A stretch of DNA of 38,129 nt. It comes from Atribacterota bacterium (GTDB lineage Bacteria > Atribacterota > Atribacteria > Atribacterales > Caldatribacteriaceae). Positions 1 through 8,482 of the stretch are shown here, piece after piece. The position numbers were made by a program, and so were the translations under genes. The DNA lies in NCBI GenBank assembly GCA_039638595.1, contig JBDIWM010000019.1:1-38129 (forward strand), in the 5' to 3' direction. The first letter of the stretch is position 1; each line of letters opens with the position of its first letter. A model generated the notes under the pieces. It did no database searches. It was not told the DNA's origin and saw nothing but the letters and a program-made list of their open reading frames with translations.

Positions 1-2
1 TG

Positions 3-317
3 GAAGTGCTTCAGCGTTACCCTGAGTTGGAAGGGATTTATATCGCCACGGCCAATTCGATTGCCATTTGCGAGGTGTTGGTAAAAACTCCTTTTTATCG
101 ACCTCCCAAAGTTATCACCACCGACCTTTTTCAGGCCATGATTCCATATTTTCAAAAGGGGGTGATCCATGCCACAATTTTCCAAAATCCGTATCGACAG
201 GGTTTTGAAGCCACCATGTCTCTTTTTCGGTATCTTGTAGAAGGAATCGTGCCGCCTCCGTGTGCGTATCTTGAGCCAATCGTGGTTATGAGGAGTAATC
301 TCGAGTTTTACCTTTGA
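3..317 (+). CDS. LacI-family regulator or sugar-binding protein, C-terminal end (partial)
   Basis: The reading frame is open to the left edge, so only about the last 105 residues are present. The segment resembles the C-terminal lobe of the periplasmic-binding-protein fold used by LacI-type regulators. It contains the 'YPELEGIYIATANS' stretch, a 'ATIFQNPYRQGFEA' stretch (family consensus: Q-x-P-Y-x-Q-G) and a 'VVMRSNLEFYL' end. The lack of any export signal cannot be judged because the N-terminus is missing. It ends 14 bases before a sugar-binding protein gene on the same strand, which suggests a local regulator of the uptake operon that follows. A solute-binding protein of the same fold is the alternative. 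The truncation is caused by the window edge. Confidence 0.65.
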   Translation, partial: EVLQRYPELEGIYIATANSIAICEVLVKTPFYRPPKVITTDLFQAMIPYFQKGVIHATIFQNPYRQGFEATMSLFRYLVEGIVPPPCAYLEPIVVMRSNLEFYL

Positions 318-331
318 GGGAGGGAAAACAA

Positions 332-1669
332 ATGAGAAAAATAATGTTGCCTATCGTTTTCTTAAGTATCCTCGTCTTTGCGGTGCAAGTAGGATATGCG
401 GCGCAACTGACGGTGTGGTCTTCTCCAGACAACGCTGATGCGATTTACGAATTGGCCCAGAACTTTATGCAGAAATATCCTGAGGTGACCATTGAAGTCA
501 CTCCTTTGTCTTGGGAAGTGCTCTATCCCAGGATTTTGCAGGATCTGACGAGTGGAGTTGGTTCGTTCGATGTCACCACTTGGGATCTGATGACGGCTGG
601 GGCCATCGCTCCGGGTATGCTGGACCTGGAAGTCTTTGCCAGCGAACATCCGGATCTGGTAGACCCAAGTTTCGACGATCAGGATTTCATTCCCACCGCT
701 CGGTACGTGTATGGTTACTGGAAGGACAAAAGAATCGGGTACCCCTTTTACGGCGCAGCTATGTTCTTTTTCTATCGGAAGGACCTCTTTGGGGACCAGG
801 GTTTGAAGGAGAAATTCAAGGCAAAATACGGACGAGATTTAACCTTGCCGCAAAATTGGCAAGAAGCCAAGGAAGTGGCGGAGTTCTTCACCAGGAAATT
901 GAATCCAGATTCTCCCACTGAGTATGGTATGGCCCTGATGTTTCCCCGAACCCATACCCTCTTTTACATGTTTTTGAACTTTTTTGGCCCTTATCGGCGT
1001 TCTAAAGAAGGGGTGAGCAAATTTGGACCGGTGGACCTTGACTGGGGAGATTATTTCACCGCTGAGGGAAAACCGGCTTTCAATTCGGAAGAAGGGGTGA
1101 AGGCTCTTCAGGATATGATGGACCTTATGAAGTATGCTCCTGATCCCTTAGGTTCAGACTATGGCGAGACTCTGGAGGCGTTCTCCAAAGGTATGGTGGC
1201 CATGATTCCTCAGTGGACGGCGTGTTTGGCAAGCTGGAAGGAATCCCCAGATTTACAGCCTTTTGAGGAAAAAGTAGGAGTGGCAGTCATGCCTGGTGGT
1301 GCTCCGGTCAGTGGTGGATGGGGAGTGGGAATCAACGCTGCGTCCCAGCACAAGGAGTGGGCATTCCGCTTTATTCAGTATGCCACAAGCAAAGAGGGTG
1401 ACAAAATCCAGTGGCTCAAGTACCGGATTGGTCCTACCCGTCAATCGGTTATTGAGGATGCCGAGGTTCAATCTGATTCACCGTGGCTGGCTGAAGTTTA
1501 CCTCCAGTCATTACAGGGAGCTTCACACCGTCCCAGGATTCCTGAGGAACCGAAGCTAGAAGATGTCCTGGTTGGGACACTTTCGGAAGTTCTCCTCGGT
1601 CAACGACCAAATAGTATTGAAACCCTCAACGAAGTGGCTCAGGAATGGGAAAAAGCTCTGAGAAAATAA
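332..1669 (+). CDS. Extracellular sugar-binding protein of a CUT1-type ABC transporter
   Basis: This 445-residue protein is a family-1 extracellular solute-binding protein, which captures a sugar or oligosaccharide outside the membrane for the permeases encoded next. Residues 1-23 form a signal peptide: a short basic start, a hydrophobic core, and an end at G-Y-A-A. The mature start 'QLTVWSS' and the length are typical of the family. I chose ATG 332 because GAGGGAGGG at 315-323 lies eight bases upstream; a longer frame from TTG 314 has no such site. There is no lipobox cysteine. It is the first gene of an operon with two permeases. A strong hairpin follows its stop after two bases and probably raises its expression over the permeases. 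The substrate cannot be read from sequence. Confidence 0.9.
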   Translation: MRKIMLPIVFLSILVFAVQVGYAAQLTVWSSPDNADAIYELAQNFMQKYPEVTIEVTPLSWEVLYPRILQDLTSGVGSFDVTTWDLMTAGAIAPGMLDLEVFASEHPDLVDPSFDDQDFIPTARYVYGYWKDKRIGYPFYGAAMFFFYRKDLFGDQGLKEKFKAKYGRDLTLPQNWQEAKEVAEFFTRKLNPDSPTEYGMALMFPRTHTLFYMFLNFFGPYRRSKEGVSKFGPVDLDWGDYFTAEGKPAFNSEEGVKALQDMMDLMKYAPDPLGSDYGETLEAFSKGMVAMIPQWTACLASWKESPDLQPFEEKVGVAVMPGGAPVSGGWGVGINAASQHKEWAFRFIQYATSKEGDKIQWLKYRIGPTRQSVIEDAEVQSDSPWLAEVYLQSLQGASHRPRIPEEPKLEDVLVGTLSEVLLGQRPNSIETLNEVAQEWEKALRK

Positions 1670-1671
1670 AC

Positions 1672-1705
1672 TAAAAAGGGGAGGAGTATCCCCCTCCCCT
1701 TTTTA
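1672..1705 (+). terminator. Hairpin terminator/attenuator after the binding-protein gene
   Basis: A perfect 13-bp stem (arm 1672-1684 pairs with 1693-1705) has an 8-base loop. The GC-rich core GGGGAGG/CCTCCCC is flanked by an A run on the 5' side and a T run on the 3' side, which makes it terminator-like in both directions. It sits between the binding-protein gene and the first permease gene. The likely role is partial termination or 3'-end protection, giving more binding protein than permease. Confidence 0.8.
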
Positions 1706-1723
1706 TAACAACGGAGAGTATTG

Positions 1724-2611
1724 ATGGGAAAACGCGTAAGAAAGAAGAAAGTAATAGGGTTTTTAATGATTCTCCCTTTACTTCTTGTGTTTCTGGGTCT
1801 TACCATATACCCATTTGTGTATATGATTTACATGTCCTTTCATCGCTACAATCTGGCTTCCTGGGAAAAGCCAGAGTTTATCGGTTTTGGAAATTACCGG
1901 GAGATATGGCGGGATCGAACTGCTCGTTCGAGTGTCGATTTTACTGTACTCCTCCTTGTGACTGCGGTACCCCTGGAAATTATTCTGGGAATTGGTATTG
2001 CCTTTTTGTTACGTGATTTCTTTGGGGAGAGAGTTTTTCGCAGCTTGCTTCTTACCCCCATGATGGTTCCAGCCGTGGTGGCAGGAATTGCCTGGAAAAT
2101 GCTCTACAATTTTGAGTTCGGTCCGGTCAACTATTTTTTCTCCCTTTTAGGGATTGCTAAAGTATCCTGGTTGGGGACTCAATTATTCTCCCGTTTGGGA
2201 GTGGTTCTTATCGATGTATGGCAATGGACTCCCTTTGTATTCCTGATTCTCTATGCCGGATTGCAATCCATTCCCAGGGATGTGGTGGAAGCGGCTCTGG
2301 TTGATGGAGCAAGTGGCTTCAGTGCCCTGCGCTACATAGAGCTCCCCTTGCTTCGACCTTTGGTCTGGGTGGTACTCATTATCCGTCTCATCGATGTGCT
2401 GAAAATTTTTGATATTGTTTACATGGTCACCTTTGGTGGACCGGGGTCGGCTACCCACTCCTACAGTTTTTACATCTACAAAGTGGGGGTTTCCTTTGGC
2501 TGGGACGTTGGGTATGCATCAGCACTGAGTATGCTTTTACTTGTGGCGGTTACGGTGCTCACCAACATACTCATTCGAACGGTCCGTCTGAAAGAGACTC
2601 TGGAGTTATAG
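1724..2611 (+). CDS. CUT1 sugar ABC transporter permease, MalF/UgpA type
   Basis: This is an integral membrane permease of 295 residues with about six hydrophobic segments. The binding-protein-dependent permease EAA loop is visible ('EAALVDGASG', beginning at Glu189), which is where the cytoplasmic ATPase docks. The N-terminus is basic (GKRVRKKK) before the first membrane segment at about residues 11-35. ATG 1724 is preferred over TTG 1721 because GGAGAG at 1713-1718 then has five bases of spacing. It pairs with the next gene as a heterodimer. No ATPase gene accompanies these permeases, so a shared MsmX/MalK-type ATPase encoded elsewhere must be assumed. Confidence 0.9.
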   Translation: MGKRVRKKKVIGFLMILPLLLVFLGLTIYPFVYMIYMSFHRYNLASWEKPEFIGFGNYREIWRDRTARSSVDFTVLLLVTAVPLEIILGIGIAFLLRDFFGERVFRSLLLTPMMVPAVVAGIAWKMLYNFEFGPVNYFFSLLGIAKVSWLGTQLFSRLGVVLIDVWQWTPFVFLILYAGLQSIPRDVVEAALVDGASGFSALRYIELPLLRPLVWVVLIIRLIDVLKIFDIVYMVTFGGPGSATHSYSFYIYKVGVSFGWDVGYASALSMLLLVAVTVLTNILIRTVRLKETLEL

Positions 2612-2620
2612 GAGGGAGCA

Positions 2621-3463
2621 ATGCGCGGAATAGGAGTGATTAAGGGAATAATCGTGGGGATTGTGCTTTTTTTCTTTCTCTTCCCGGTATACTGGCTGGT
2701 TACCACCGCTTTTAAAAGGAGCGAGGACTGGTTTTCCTGGCCTCCTTCATTTTTGTTTTCGCCCACTCTGGGCAATTTTCTGGGTTTGGAGGGAGGATTT
2801 TTTGGGAGCACTACCACCGCTATTGCCACCATCACTCCCTACCTTCGTAATAGCGTTGTCGTGGCTCTGCTTGTGGCCTGCCTTTCCACGGTCATTGCGG
2901 CATTGTCTTCTTACGCCATTTCGCGTTTCAAAATTGGTGGGATGGGTTTTGTATCCTGGATTATCTCTATTCGGATGTTACCACCCATTGCTTCGGCACT
3001 TCCTCTCTACATCATTTTTAGTCGTCTCCACCTTATCAACACCTGGTGGGCTTTGATTCTTTCCCACCTGGTCTTTACCACTCCGTTCAGTACCTGGATT
3101 TTACTCACGTTTTTTAACGAAGTTCCCCGTGAGCTGGATGAAGCTTCTTTCGTAGATGGGGCAAACACCTGGCAGACCTTTCTGTGGGTGGTGCTTCCTT
3201 TAAGTGCTCCTGGACTGGCGGCAGTGGCCACCCTGGCTTTTATCCAGAGCTGGGGTGAATTCCTGATGGCTTTAGTCCTCACCACCGGTAAAGAAGCGCA
3301 AACCTTACCCATTTATCTTGGACGATTCATCACCGGGTGGCGTATTGCCTGGGGACCGCTGGCTGCGGCAGGTATTGTGACCATGCTCCCGGTTATCCTT
3401 TTCTCTCTTTTAATGCAGCGCTACCTGATTCGAGGTCTCACTTTTGGAGCGGTCAAAGGATAA
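2621..3463 (+). CDS. CUT1 sugar ABC transporter permease, MalG/UgpE type
   Basis: This is the second permease, 280 residues with about six membrane segments. The EAA-type loop reads 'DEASFVDGANTWQ' from about residue 173, followed by the conserved 'LPLSAPGLAAVATLAFI' segment typical of the MalG group. AGGAGGG at 2610-2616 lies four bases before ATG 2621. The gene begins nine bases after the first permease gene. Family knowledge places it with the preceding gene in one transport channel. The transported sugar is unknown; the kinase and aldolase-family genes downstream suggest a monosaccharide or a simple derivative. Confidence 0.9.
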   Translation: MRGIGVIKGIIVGIVLFFFLFPVYWLVTTAFKRSEDWFSWPPSFLFSPTLGNFLGLEGGFFGSTTTAIATITPYLRNSVVVALLVACLSTVIAALSSYAISRFKIGGMGFVSWIISIRMLPPIASALPLYIIFSRLHLINTWWALILSHLVFTTPFSTWILLTFFNEVPRELDEASFVDGANTWQTFLWVVLPLSAPGLAAVATLAFIQSWGEFLMALVLTTGKEAQTLPIYLGRFITGWRIAWGPLAAAGIVTMLPVILFSLLMQRYLIRGLTFGAVKG

Positions 3464-3481
3464 AAGAAGGAGGGAAATGGG

Positions 3482-3859
3482 ATGTTTCGCGCAATCACCA
3501 TAACGACCACCAAAAGAGAAGAAGTGATCGATATCACAGCCCTCGTGGAGGGGGTGGTGCGGGAATCACAGGCCCGCGAAGCGGGGGTTTTTGTCTATGT
3601 GCCGCACTCTGACGCTGCTGTAAATATTCAGGGTGCGGTGCTAGAAGACCCACCCTTAAATCGCCTTTTGAAAAAGGTACTACGAGAAGAGAGTGGATTT
3701 GAAGAACCCCAAACCGGCGCGGCGTTTGTTGCTCCAACGGAGGTGCTTATCGCGATAAACGGAAAACTCCTTCTGGGTGAGGGACAGCGGATTTATTTCT
3801 ATGAATTTAATGGACCTAAGGCTCGCTCGGTGTATGTGCTGGTTATCCAGGCTTTGTGA
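3482..3859 (+). CDS. YjbQ/UPF0047-family protein, diverged
   Basis: This 125-residue protein belongs to the YjbQ (UPF0047) family; some members have weak thiamine-phosphate synthase activity, but the real role is unsettled. The hallmarks seen are the start 'MFRAITITTTKREEVIDIT', the 'VYVPHSDAAVNI' stretch holding the first conserved histidine, and the C-terminal 'NGKLLLGEGQRIYFYEFNGP'. The family normally carries a second histidine in a 'aHl' motif before the NGKLLLG stretch. Here that region reads 'GAAFVAPTEVLI', so this histidine is missing, and the protein is slightly short. It begins 18 bases after the permease gene with AAGGAGGG upstream, so it is probably part of the transporter operon. 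An enzymatic role is doubtful. Confidence 0.8.
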   Translation: MFRAITITTTKREEVIDITALVEGVVRESQAREAGVFVYVPHSDAAVNIQGAVLEDPPLNRLLKKVLREESGFEEPQTGAAFVAPTEVLIAINGKLLLGEGQRIYFYEFNGPKARSVYVLVIQAL

Positions 3860-4100
3860 GTCACCGAGTGGTTCAGTGTTTTCTGCCTTAGACCGTGCGG
3901 GGTTTCCTTTTTAGTGTTCTTCAGATTGTGGTAGAACGGATTATCATTCGAAGCTATTACGGCATGAAGATCGGTATCCTATCAAAAGAGGCTCCCAGTG
4001 TGTCTCCTTTATTTTCCTCCAGGGATTTGATATCCTTAAACAAGGTAAGGAAAGGCAAGGGATTGTCCTGAGACTGAGTAGAGGCGGGAGGGAAAAAATC

Positions 4101-5057
4101 ATGAACGTTGGATGCCTGGGAGAATTGTTGGTTGAGATTATGCGGGACCGGGTTGATGAACCTCTGGGGGTTCCGGGAATTTTTGTTGGTCCCTTTCCCA
4201 GTGGTGCTCCTGCAATTTTCGCCGATTGTCTGGCCCGCTTGGGGGAAAAGGTGTTCTTCGTGGGAGCGGTAGGAAATGATGACTTTGGAACACTCATCGT
4301 AGAGCGTCTGCGGGGAGATGGGGTGGACATTTCTGGTATCAAACGGCTCCCTGATTTTACCACCGGCGTTGCTTTTGTGACTTACTTTAGCGATGGAAGT
4401 CGTAAGTTTATCTACCATATTTCCCGGGCGGCGTCCGGTCAGATTTTCCCCCAGGATATTTCTGATGATGTTTTTTCACGCCTTGATTTTCTCCATGTGA
4501 TGGGTTCTAGTATGCTGATTAACGACCAGTGTCGGGAATCGTATCTCAAAGCCATGAAGCTGGTGAAAGGGGGAGGTGGAAAAATAAGCTTTGATCCCAA
4601 TTTCCGTCCAGAACTCTTGGGAAAAGAGAAAGCTCGGGAACTCTTCCAACCCATCTTGCGGGAAAGTGCAGTGATATTCCCAACTGCTGAAGAAATTCTG
4701 GTGTTGACCGATGAAAGCGATGTTGACCGGGCTTGTGAAAAAGTTCTTTCGCAGGGTCCAGCAATTGTGGCTCTCAAAAGAGGGGAAGCGGGTTCGGTGA
4801 TCTATACGAAGGATGGAAAATGGGAGGTTCCGGCATTTATGGTGGAGGAAATCGACCCCACCGGAGCGGGAGATTGTTACTGTGCTGGGTTTTTGGCTGG
4901 TCTGGCGCAAGGTTTGCCGCTTCCGGAGGTGGGAAAGCTTGCCAATGCTGTGGGGGCTCTGGCGGTAACCAAAAAAGGGCCCATGGAGGGGGCACCGACG
5001 TTAACGGAAGTGAAAGAGTTTATGGCTCGAGCTGAAAGGAGAGAACATCGTTGCTGA
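4101..5057 (+). CDS. PfkB-family carbohydrate kinase
   Basis: This 318-residue ribokinase-fold enzyme is predicted to phosphorylate a sugar or sugar acid using ATP in the cytoplasm. The C-terminal PfkB signature 'DPTGAGDCYCAGF' spans about residues 252-264, with Asp258 as the catalytic base. 'FDPNFRPELLG' is the usual nucleotide-side motif seen in fructokinase and 2-keto-3-deoxygluconate kinase members. The N-terminal glycine-rich 'GAPAIFADCLARLG' region is also present. ATG 4101 follows GGGAGGG at about 4086-4092. The gene overlaps the next one by seven bases, so the two are probably co-translated. The substrate is not readable; the aldolase-family neighbour suggests a hexose phosphate route such as tagatose or fructose. 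Confidence 0.88.
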   Translation: MNVGCLGELLVEIMRDRVDEPLGVPGIFVGPFPSGAPAIFADCLARLGEKVFFVGAVGNDDFGTLIVERLRGDGVDISGIKRLPDFTTGVAFVTYFSDGSRKFIYHISRAASGQIFPQDISDDVFSRLDFLHVMGSSMLINDQCRESYLKAMKLVKGGGGKISFDPNFRPELLGKEKARELFQPILRESAVIFPTAEEILVLTDESDVDRACEKVLSQGPAIVALKRGEAGSVIYTKDGKWEVPAFMVEEIDPTGAGDCYCAGFLAGLAQGLPLPEVGKLANAVGALAVTKKGPMEGAPTLTEVKEFMARAERREHRC

Positions 5058-6370
5058 GACGAGATGAAGTTGACCAGAGTTTCATCCGGCAAGAGGCTCG
5101 AAAAAGGAATAAGGCTGTGGTTGATTTTTTGATGGAGATGGTGCAGAAATTGTCCGTTCGGGAAAGGCAATCGTACACCATCCTGGCGGTGTGTCCCAAC
5201 TCAGAAACGGTGATTAAAGCTGCCTTGCGGAGTGCCAAACGGGCCAATGCTCCCATTAAGTTTGCAGCTACCTTAAACCAGGTGGACGTTGACCGCGGGT
5301 ATACGGGTCTCACCCAGAGAGAATTTGTGGAGCTCGTTAAAATGGAGGCAGAATCTATCGATTACCAGGGACTCATCATCATTGCTGTGGACCATGGTGG
5401 TCCATGGGTCAAGGATATTCAAAGTATGGAGAACTGGTCTCTGGAACGCTGTATGGAATGGACCAAGAAGTCTTTTGGAGCTGCAATTTCAGCTGGATAT
5501 GACCTTCTCCATGTAGACCCCACAGTAGACAAAACTATCCCCAGAGATTCAACCATTCCCGTCGAGTGGGTTATCGGGCGAACCATCGAACTCATTCGGC
5601 ATGCTGAAACCTACCGCCGGAAGGGAGGATTTCCACCCATTTCGTATGAAGTGGGCACCGAAGAGGTCCACGGAGGATTGGCTGATATGGAGGTTTTCGA
5701 GCGTTTTCTTGCCGGACTCAAAAATGGCCTCCGTGAGGCTTCTTTGGAAGATATCTGGCCCATCTTTGTAGTAGGGAAAGTGGGAACGGACCTTCATACT
5801 ACCCTTTTTGATCCGGAAGTGGCTCAGGAACTTGCTCGGAAAGTCCGGAGTTATGGTTCCTTTATCAAAGGTCATTACACCGACTATGTGGAGAACCCCG
5901 AAGCCTATCCCCGGTCGCAGATGGGGGCGGCAAACGTGGGGCCGGAATTTACCGAGGAGGAGTACGAAGCGTTGCAGGAACTGGTGCACATTGAAGAACA
6001 GCTTTTTGCCCAGAGGATGATTCCCCGAAAATCCGATTTTCTCCAGGTTCTTACTGAAGAGGTTGAAGCCAGTGGGAGATGGAAAAAATGGCTCCAGGAT
6101 GATGAAAAGGGCAAAAATCTTTCCGAACTGACGCCGGAACGAAGGTCGTGGCTTTTGAAAACCGGGTGTCGTTATGTGTGGGCTCAACCTCGGGTGGTGA
6201 AGAGTCGCCTCCTTCTCTATCGTCACCTTTCTCAGAATGGGTACCAGCCGGAGGAGATCGTGATGGCGCGGATTGAAAAAGCCATGGATAAGTACTTCCG
6301 AGCTTTTAATCTTCTGGATTTGGAGGAGAAGTTGAAGGGAATCATGAAAGATCTAAAAGGAGTTTCTTAG
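5051..6370 (+). CDS. GatZ/KbaZ-like tagatose-1,6-bisphosphate aldolase-family protein
   Basis: This 439-residue protein resembles the GatZ/KbaZ/AgaZ family. In enterobacteria that family is the non-catalytic partner needed for GatY/KbaY aldolase activity. Matching motifs are 'NQVDVDRGYTGLT', 'VDHGGPW' (family DHLGP), 'HVDPTVD', 'YEVGTEEVHGG', 'GHYTDY' (family HSTDY) and 'NVGPEFTEEEYEAL' (family KVGP.LTFA.REAL). TTG 5051 is supported by AAAGGAGAG at 5036-5044. It overlaps the kinase gene, giving a kinase-aldolase pair behind a sugar transporter. No GatY-type class II catalytic subunit is encoded in the window. The family assignment is firm, but the reaction is inferred. Confidence 0.82.
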   Translation: MLRRDEVDQSFIRQEARKRNKAVVDFLMEMVQKLSVRERQSYTILAVCPNSETVIKAALRSAKRANAPIKFAATLNQVDVDRGYTGLTQREFVELVKMEAESIDYQGLIIIAVDHGGPWVKDIQSMENWSLERCMEWTKKSFGAAISAGYDLLHVDPTVDKTIPRDSTIPVEWVIGRTIELIRHAETYRRKGGFPPISYEVGTEEVHGGLADMEVFERFLAGLKNGLREASLEDIWPIFVVGKVGTDLHTTLFDPEVAQELARKVRSYGSFIKGHYTDYVENPEAYPRSQMGAANVGPEFTEEEYEALQELVHIEEQLFAQRMIPRKSDFLQVLTEEVEASGRWKKWLQDDEKGKNLSELTPERRSWLLKTGCRYVWAQPRVVKSRLLLYRHLSQNGYQPEEIVMARIEKAMDKYFRAFNLLDLEEKLKGIMKDLKGVS

Positions 6371-6560
6371 AAGGGCTTTTGTTTTGCCAAAGGTGGCTGG
6401 TCTATTTTTATCTTTAAAGGAGGTTTGGGGAAAGCAAGGAAGCGGTAACTCTTTCGTGTGAGAAAGACGTATATGGGTTCTTGGTTCAAGGTGCGGATGC
6501 TTTGGTGAGTAAGGGGGAAATTAACTACTCGTGTGAGTCTTTCTTTGGGAGTGGTGGGCA

Positions 6561-7118
6561 ATGGAAGTGTGGATTGGTGGGTGTCGACTATCATTAATTC
6601 AGGGAGATATTACCAATCAAGAAACCGAAGCGATTGTAAATGCAGCCAATACTCGTCTTGCCGGGGGTGGAGGCGTTGATGGTGCCATCCATCGGGCTGG
6701 AGGATCGGTGATCGCTGAAGAGTGTCGGAAAATTGGAGGATGTCCTGTAGGGAAAGCAGTGCTCACCAGTGGTGGGAACCTGAAGGCCAAATACGTCATC
6801 CACGCTGTGGGGCCGATTTACCAGGGAGGGAAGAATCGTGAAGCAGAACTCCTTCGCAGCGCGTATCTTTCGAGCCTTGCTCTGGCGAAGGGAAAAGGTA
6901 TTGCTTCCATCTCCTTTCCTTCCCTTTCTACCGGGGCCTATGGGTATCCAGTAAAAGAAGCTGCTCAAATCGCGCTTCAGGCTGTGCTTGATTTTATGAC
7001 CGAAAATCTAAACGGCCCGGTTCGGGACATTGTTTTTGTCCTTTTTGCCCTGCAGGATTTGCGTGTCTACCAAGAAACCCTGCAGGAGGTGCTTCGAACG
7101 AGAGGCATCGAACCCTAA
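6561..7118 (+). CDS. Macrodomain protein, O-acetyl-ADP-ribose deacetylase type
   Basis: This 185-residue single macrodomain is of the YmdB/TM-macro type, which binds ADP-ribose and hydrolyses O-acetyl-ADP-ribose or ADP-ribose esters. The motifs are 'QGDITNQETEAIVNAAN' near the N-terminus, the glycine-rich 'GGGGVDGAIHRAGG' loop, 'GGCPVGKAVLTSG' and 'SFPSLSTGAYGYP'; these build the ADP-ribose pocket. The length is typical. The gene stands alone on the plus strand, 190 bases after the aldolase-family gene. Its stop overlaps the stop of the convergent rdgB gene in the shared bases CTAA. No ADP-ribosyltransferase or sirtuin lies nearby, so the partner is unknown. Confidence 0.92.
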   Translation: MEVWIGGCRLSLIQGDITNQETEAIVNAANTRLAGGGGVDGAIHRAGGSVIAEECRKIGGCPVGKAVLTSGGNLKAKYVIHAVGPIYQGGKNREAELLRSAYLSSLALAKGKGIASISFPSLSTGAYGYPVKEAAQIALQAVLDFMTENLNGPVRDIVFVLFALQDLRVYQETLQEVLRTRGIEP

Positions 7119-7708
7119 AGTTCGTGGATTAAAAACTCAGCGCACTTTCTAAAAGCTTGAGCTCGGTGGCTGTAGCGATTTTTCACTGCTGCGCCAAGCT
7201 GAGCAAAGGTTTTCTCGAAGGGTGGGAAAACGAAAATTGGGTCATAGCCGAAACCCTGATTGCCTTGTGGTTTTTGGGCGATCCATCCTTCGCAGATTCC
7301 CTCGAAGAGTTTTTCTCCTCCAGGAAAAACCAAGGCCGCCACACATACAAAGCGGGCGGAGCGCCTTTCCGGTGGTAATCCTTCGAGACGTTTTAGAATT
7401 TCGCTGATTTTATCCTGAAACGGGAGGTTGCTCCCCCCAAATCGGGCCGATTGAATGCCCGGTGCACCATGAAGGGCGTCGATTTCCAGTCCTGAGTCCT
7501 CCCCAATACAGATTTCTCTGGTGTGCTGAAAACCGTATCTTGCTTTGAGGAGCGCATTTTCAGCGTAACTGGCTCCAGTTTCCTCGATGTCAGGAAGCGA
7601 ATAGAAATCGTGAATGTTACGTACTTCCAGATTAAAAGGAGCAACAATCTCCTGGATTTCCCGAATTTTTCCAGCGTTTCGGCTCACAAGGTAAAAGAAC
7701 CGTTTCAT
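7115..7708 (-). CDS. rdgB: XTP/dITP diphosphatase (RdgB/HAM1)
   Basis: This 197-residue nucleotide house-cleaning enzyme hydrolyses XTP, dITP and ITP to the monophosphates, keeping deaminated purines out of DNA. The HAM1 motifs are '[13 protein letters not shown]' at the N-terminus, '[20 protein letters not shown]' in the centre, '[18 protein letters not shown]' and '[10 protein letters not shown]' near the end. The N-terminal '[11 protein letters not shown]' is the usual first beta strand. It overlaps the end of the upstream rph gene by four bases (ATGA), and the rph-rdgB order is a common bacterial pair. The gene belongs to a minus-strand operon running down from ssb. Confidence 0.95.
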   Translation of the reverse strand: MKRFFYLVSRNAGKIREIQEIVAPFNLEVRNIHDFYSLPDIEETGASYAENALLKARYGFQHTREICIGEDSGLEIDALHGAPGIQSARFGGSNLPFQDKISEILKRLEGLPPERRSARFVCVAALVFPGGEKLFEGICEGWIAQKPQGNQGFGYDPIFVFPPFEKTFAQLGAAVKNRYSHRAQAFRKCAEFLIHEL

Positions 7709-8433
7709 GGCAATCCTCTTTCTAGGACTTTCCGTTCCAGAAGGATAATTTCCTGAATCCCTTTTTGGGCAAAATCGAGAAGCGTATTTAAAGTATCCCT
7801 GGGGAACGGGTCTTTTTCTGCTGTACCCTGGATTTCCACCAGTTTTCCGCTCCCGGTCATCACCATATTCATATCAACCTGAGCATTGGAATCCTCTTCA
7901 AAGTTGAGGTCTAAGAGCACCTGCCCTCCTACTACTCCCACACTGACTGCAGCCAGATAATCTTTAATCAGACCTCCTTTGTTGAGGAGGCCTCGGTCGA
8001 TATAGGTCCATAGGGCGTCAACCAGCGCGATGAAAGCACCAGTAATGGCTAGAGTCCTGGTGCCACCGTCGGCCTGCATGACGTCGCAATCCACGAGGAT
8101 GCTTTTTTCCCCAAGTCGTTCGAGGTTGGTGACGGCTCGCAGGGTCCTTCCGATGAGGCGCTGAATTTCATGGGTCCTTCCTCCAACCTGTCCTCGGACC
8201 ACGTCCCGGATGTTGCGGGTAGTGGTGGCGCGAGGGATCATGGCGTATTCAGCAGTAATCCAACCCTGACCGGTGTTCCGTAAAAAAGGTGGGACTTTGT
8301 CTTCGATAGAAGCTGAACACACAATGCGATTATGACCGGCTTCGATGAAAACCGAACCTTCAGCATATTTGAGATAATTTCTCTGAATGGAGATGTGTCT
8401 TAATTCATCGGGTTTTCTTCCGTCATTCCGCAT
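7705..8433 (-). CDS. rph: Ribonuclease PH
   Basis: This 242-residue phosphate-dependent 3'-5' exoribonuclease trims tRNA and other RNA 3' ends. Clear family motifs are '[14 protein letters not shown]' at the N-terminus, '[18 protein letters not shown]', and '[20 protein letters not shown]', the phosphate and active-site region. The frame is open up to 8511, but ATG 8433 matches the family start. AAGGAAGGG lies six bases upstream of it, so the extra 26 codons are discarded. With this start the gene leaves a 49-base gap to the GerM-domain gene. It is followed by rdgB with a four-base overlap. Confidence 0.95.
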   Translation of the reverse strand: MRNDGRKPDELRHISIQRNYLKYAEGSVFIEAGHNRIVCSASIEDKVPPFLRNTGQGWITAEYAMIPRATTTRNIRDVVRGQVGGRTHEIQRLIGRTLRAVTNLERLGEKSILVDCDVMQADGGTRTLAITGAFIALVDALWTYIDRGLLNKGGLIKDYLAAVSVGVVGGQVLLDLNFEEDSNAQVDMNMVMTGSGKLVEIQGTAEKDPFPRDTLNTLLDFAQKGIQEIILLERKVLERGLP

Positions 8434-8482
8434 GAGTGACCCTTCCTTTTCTTTCTTGAGGTAGTTTCCCAGTTCCTGAAAA

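Noticed and set aside
3957-4418. Minus-strand frames of 139 and 153 codons around the gap before the PfkB gene
   Set aside because: Both overlap the start of the kinase gene by more than half their length, have no ribosome site and show no family likeness. The gap 3860-4100 is best read as noncoding.
5549-6226. A 225-codon minus-strand frame under the GatZ-like gene
   Set aside because: The plus-strand protein has clear family motifs throughout; the antisense reading is low-complexity and motif-free.
6367-6594. A 75-codon minus-strand frame covering the gap before the macrodomain gene
   Set aside because: It would start inside the macrodomain gene, has no recognisable product and no strong ribosome site. 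Short stem sequences in the gap (TCTTTC/GAAAGA) are too weak to call.
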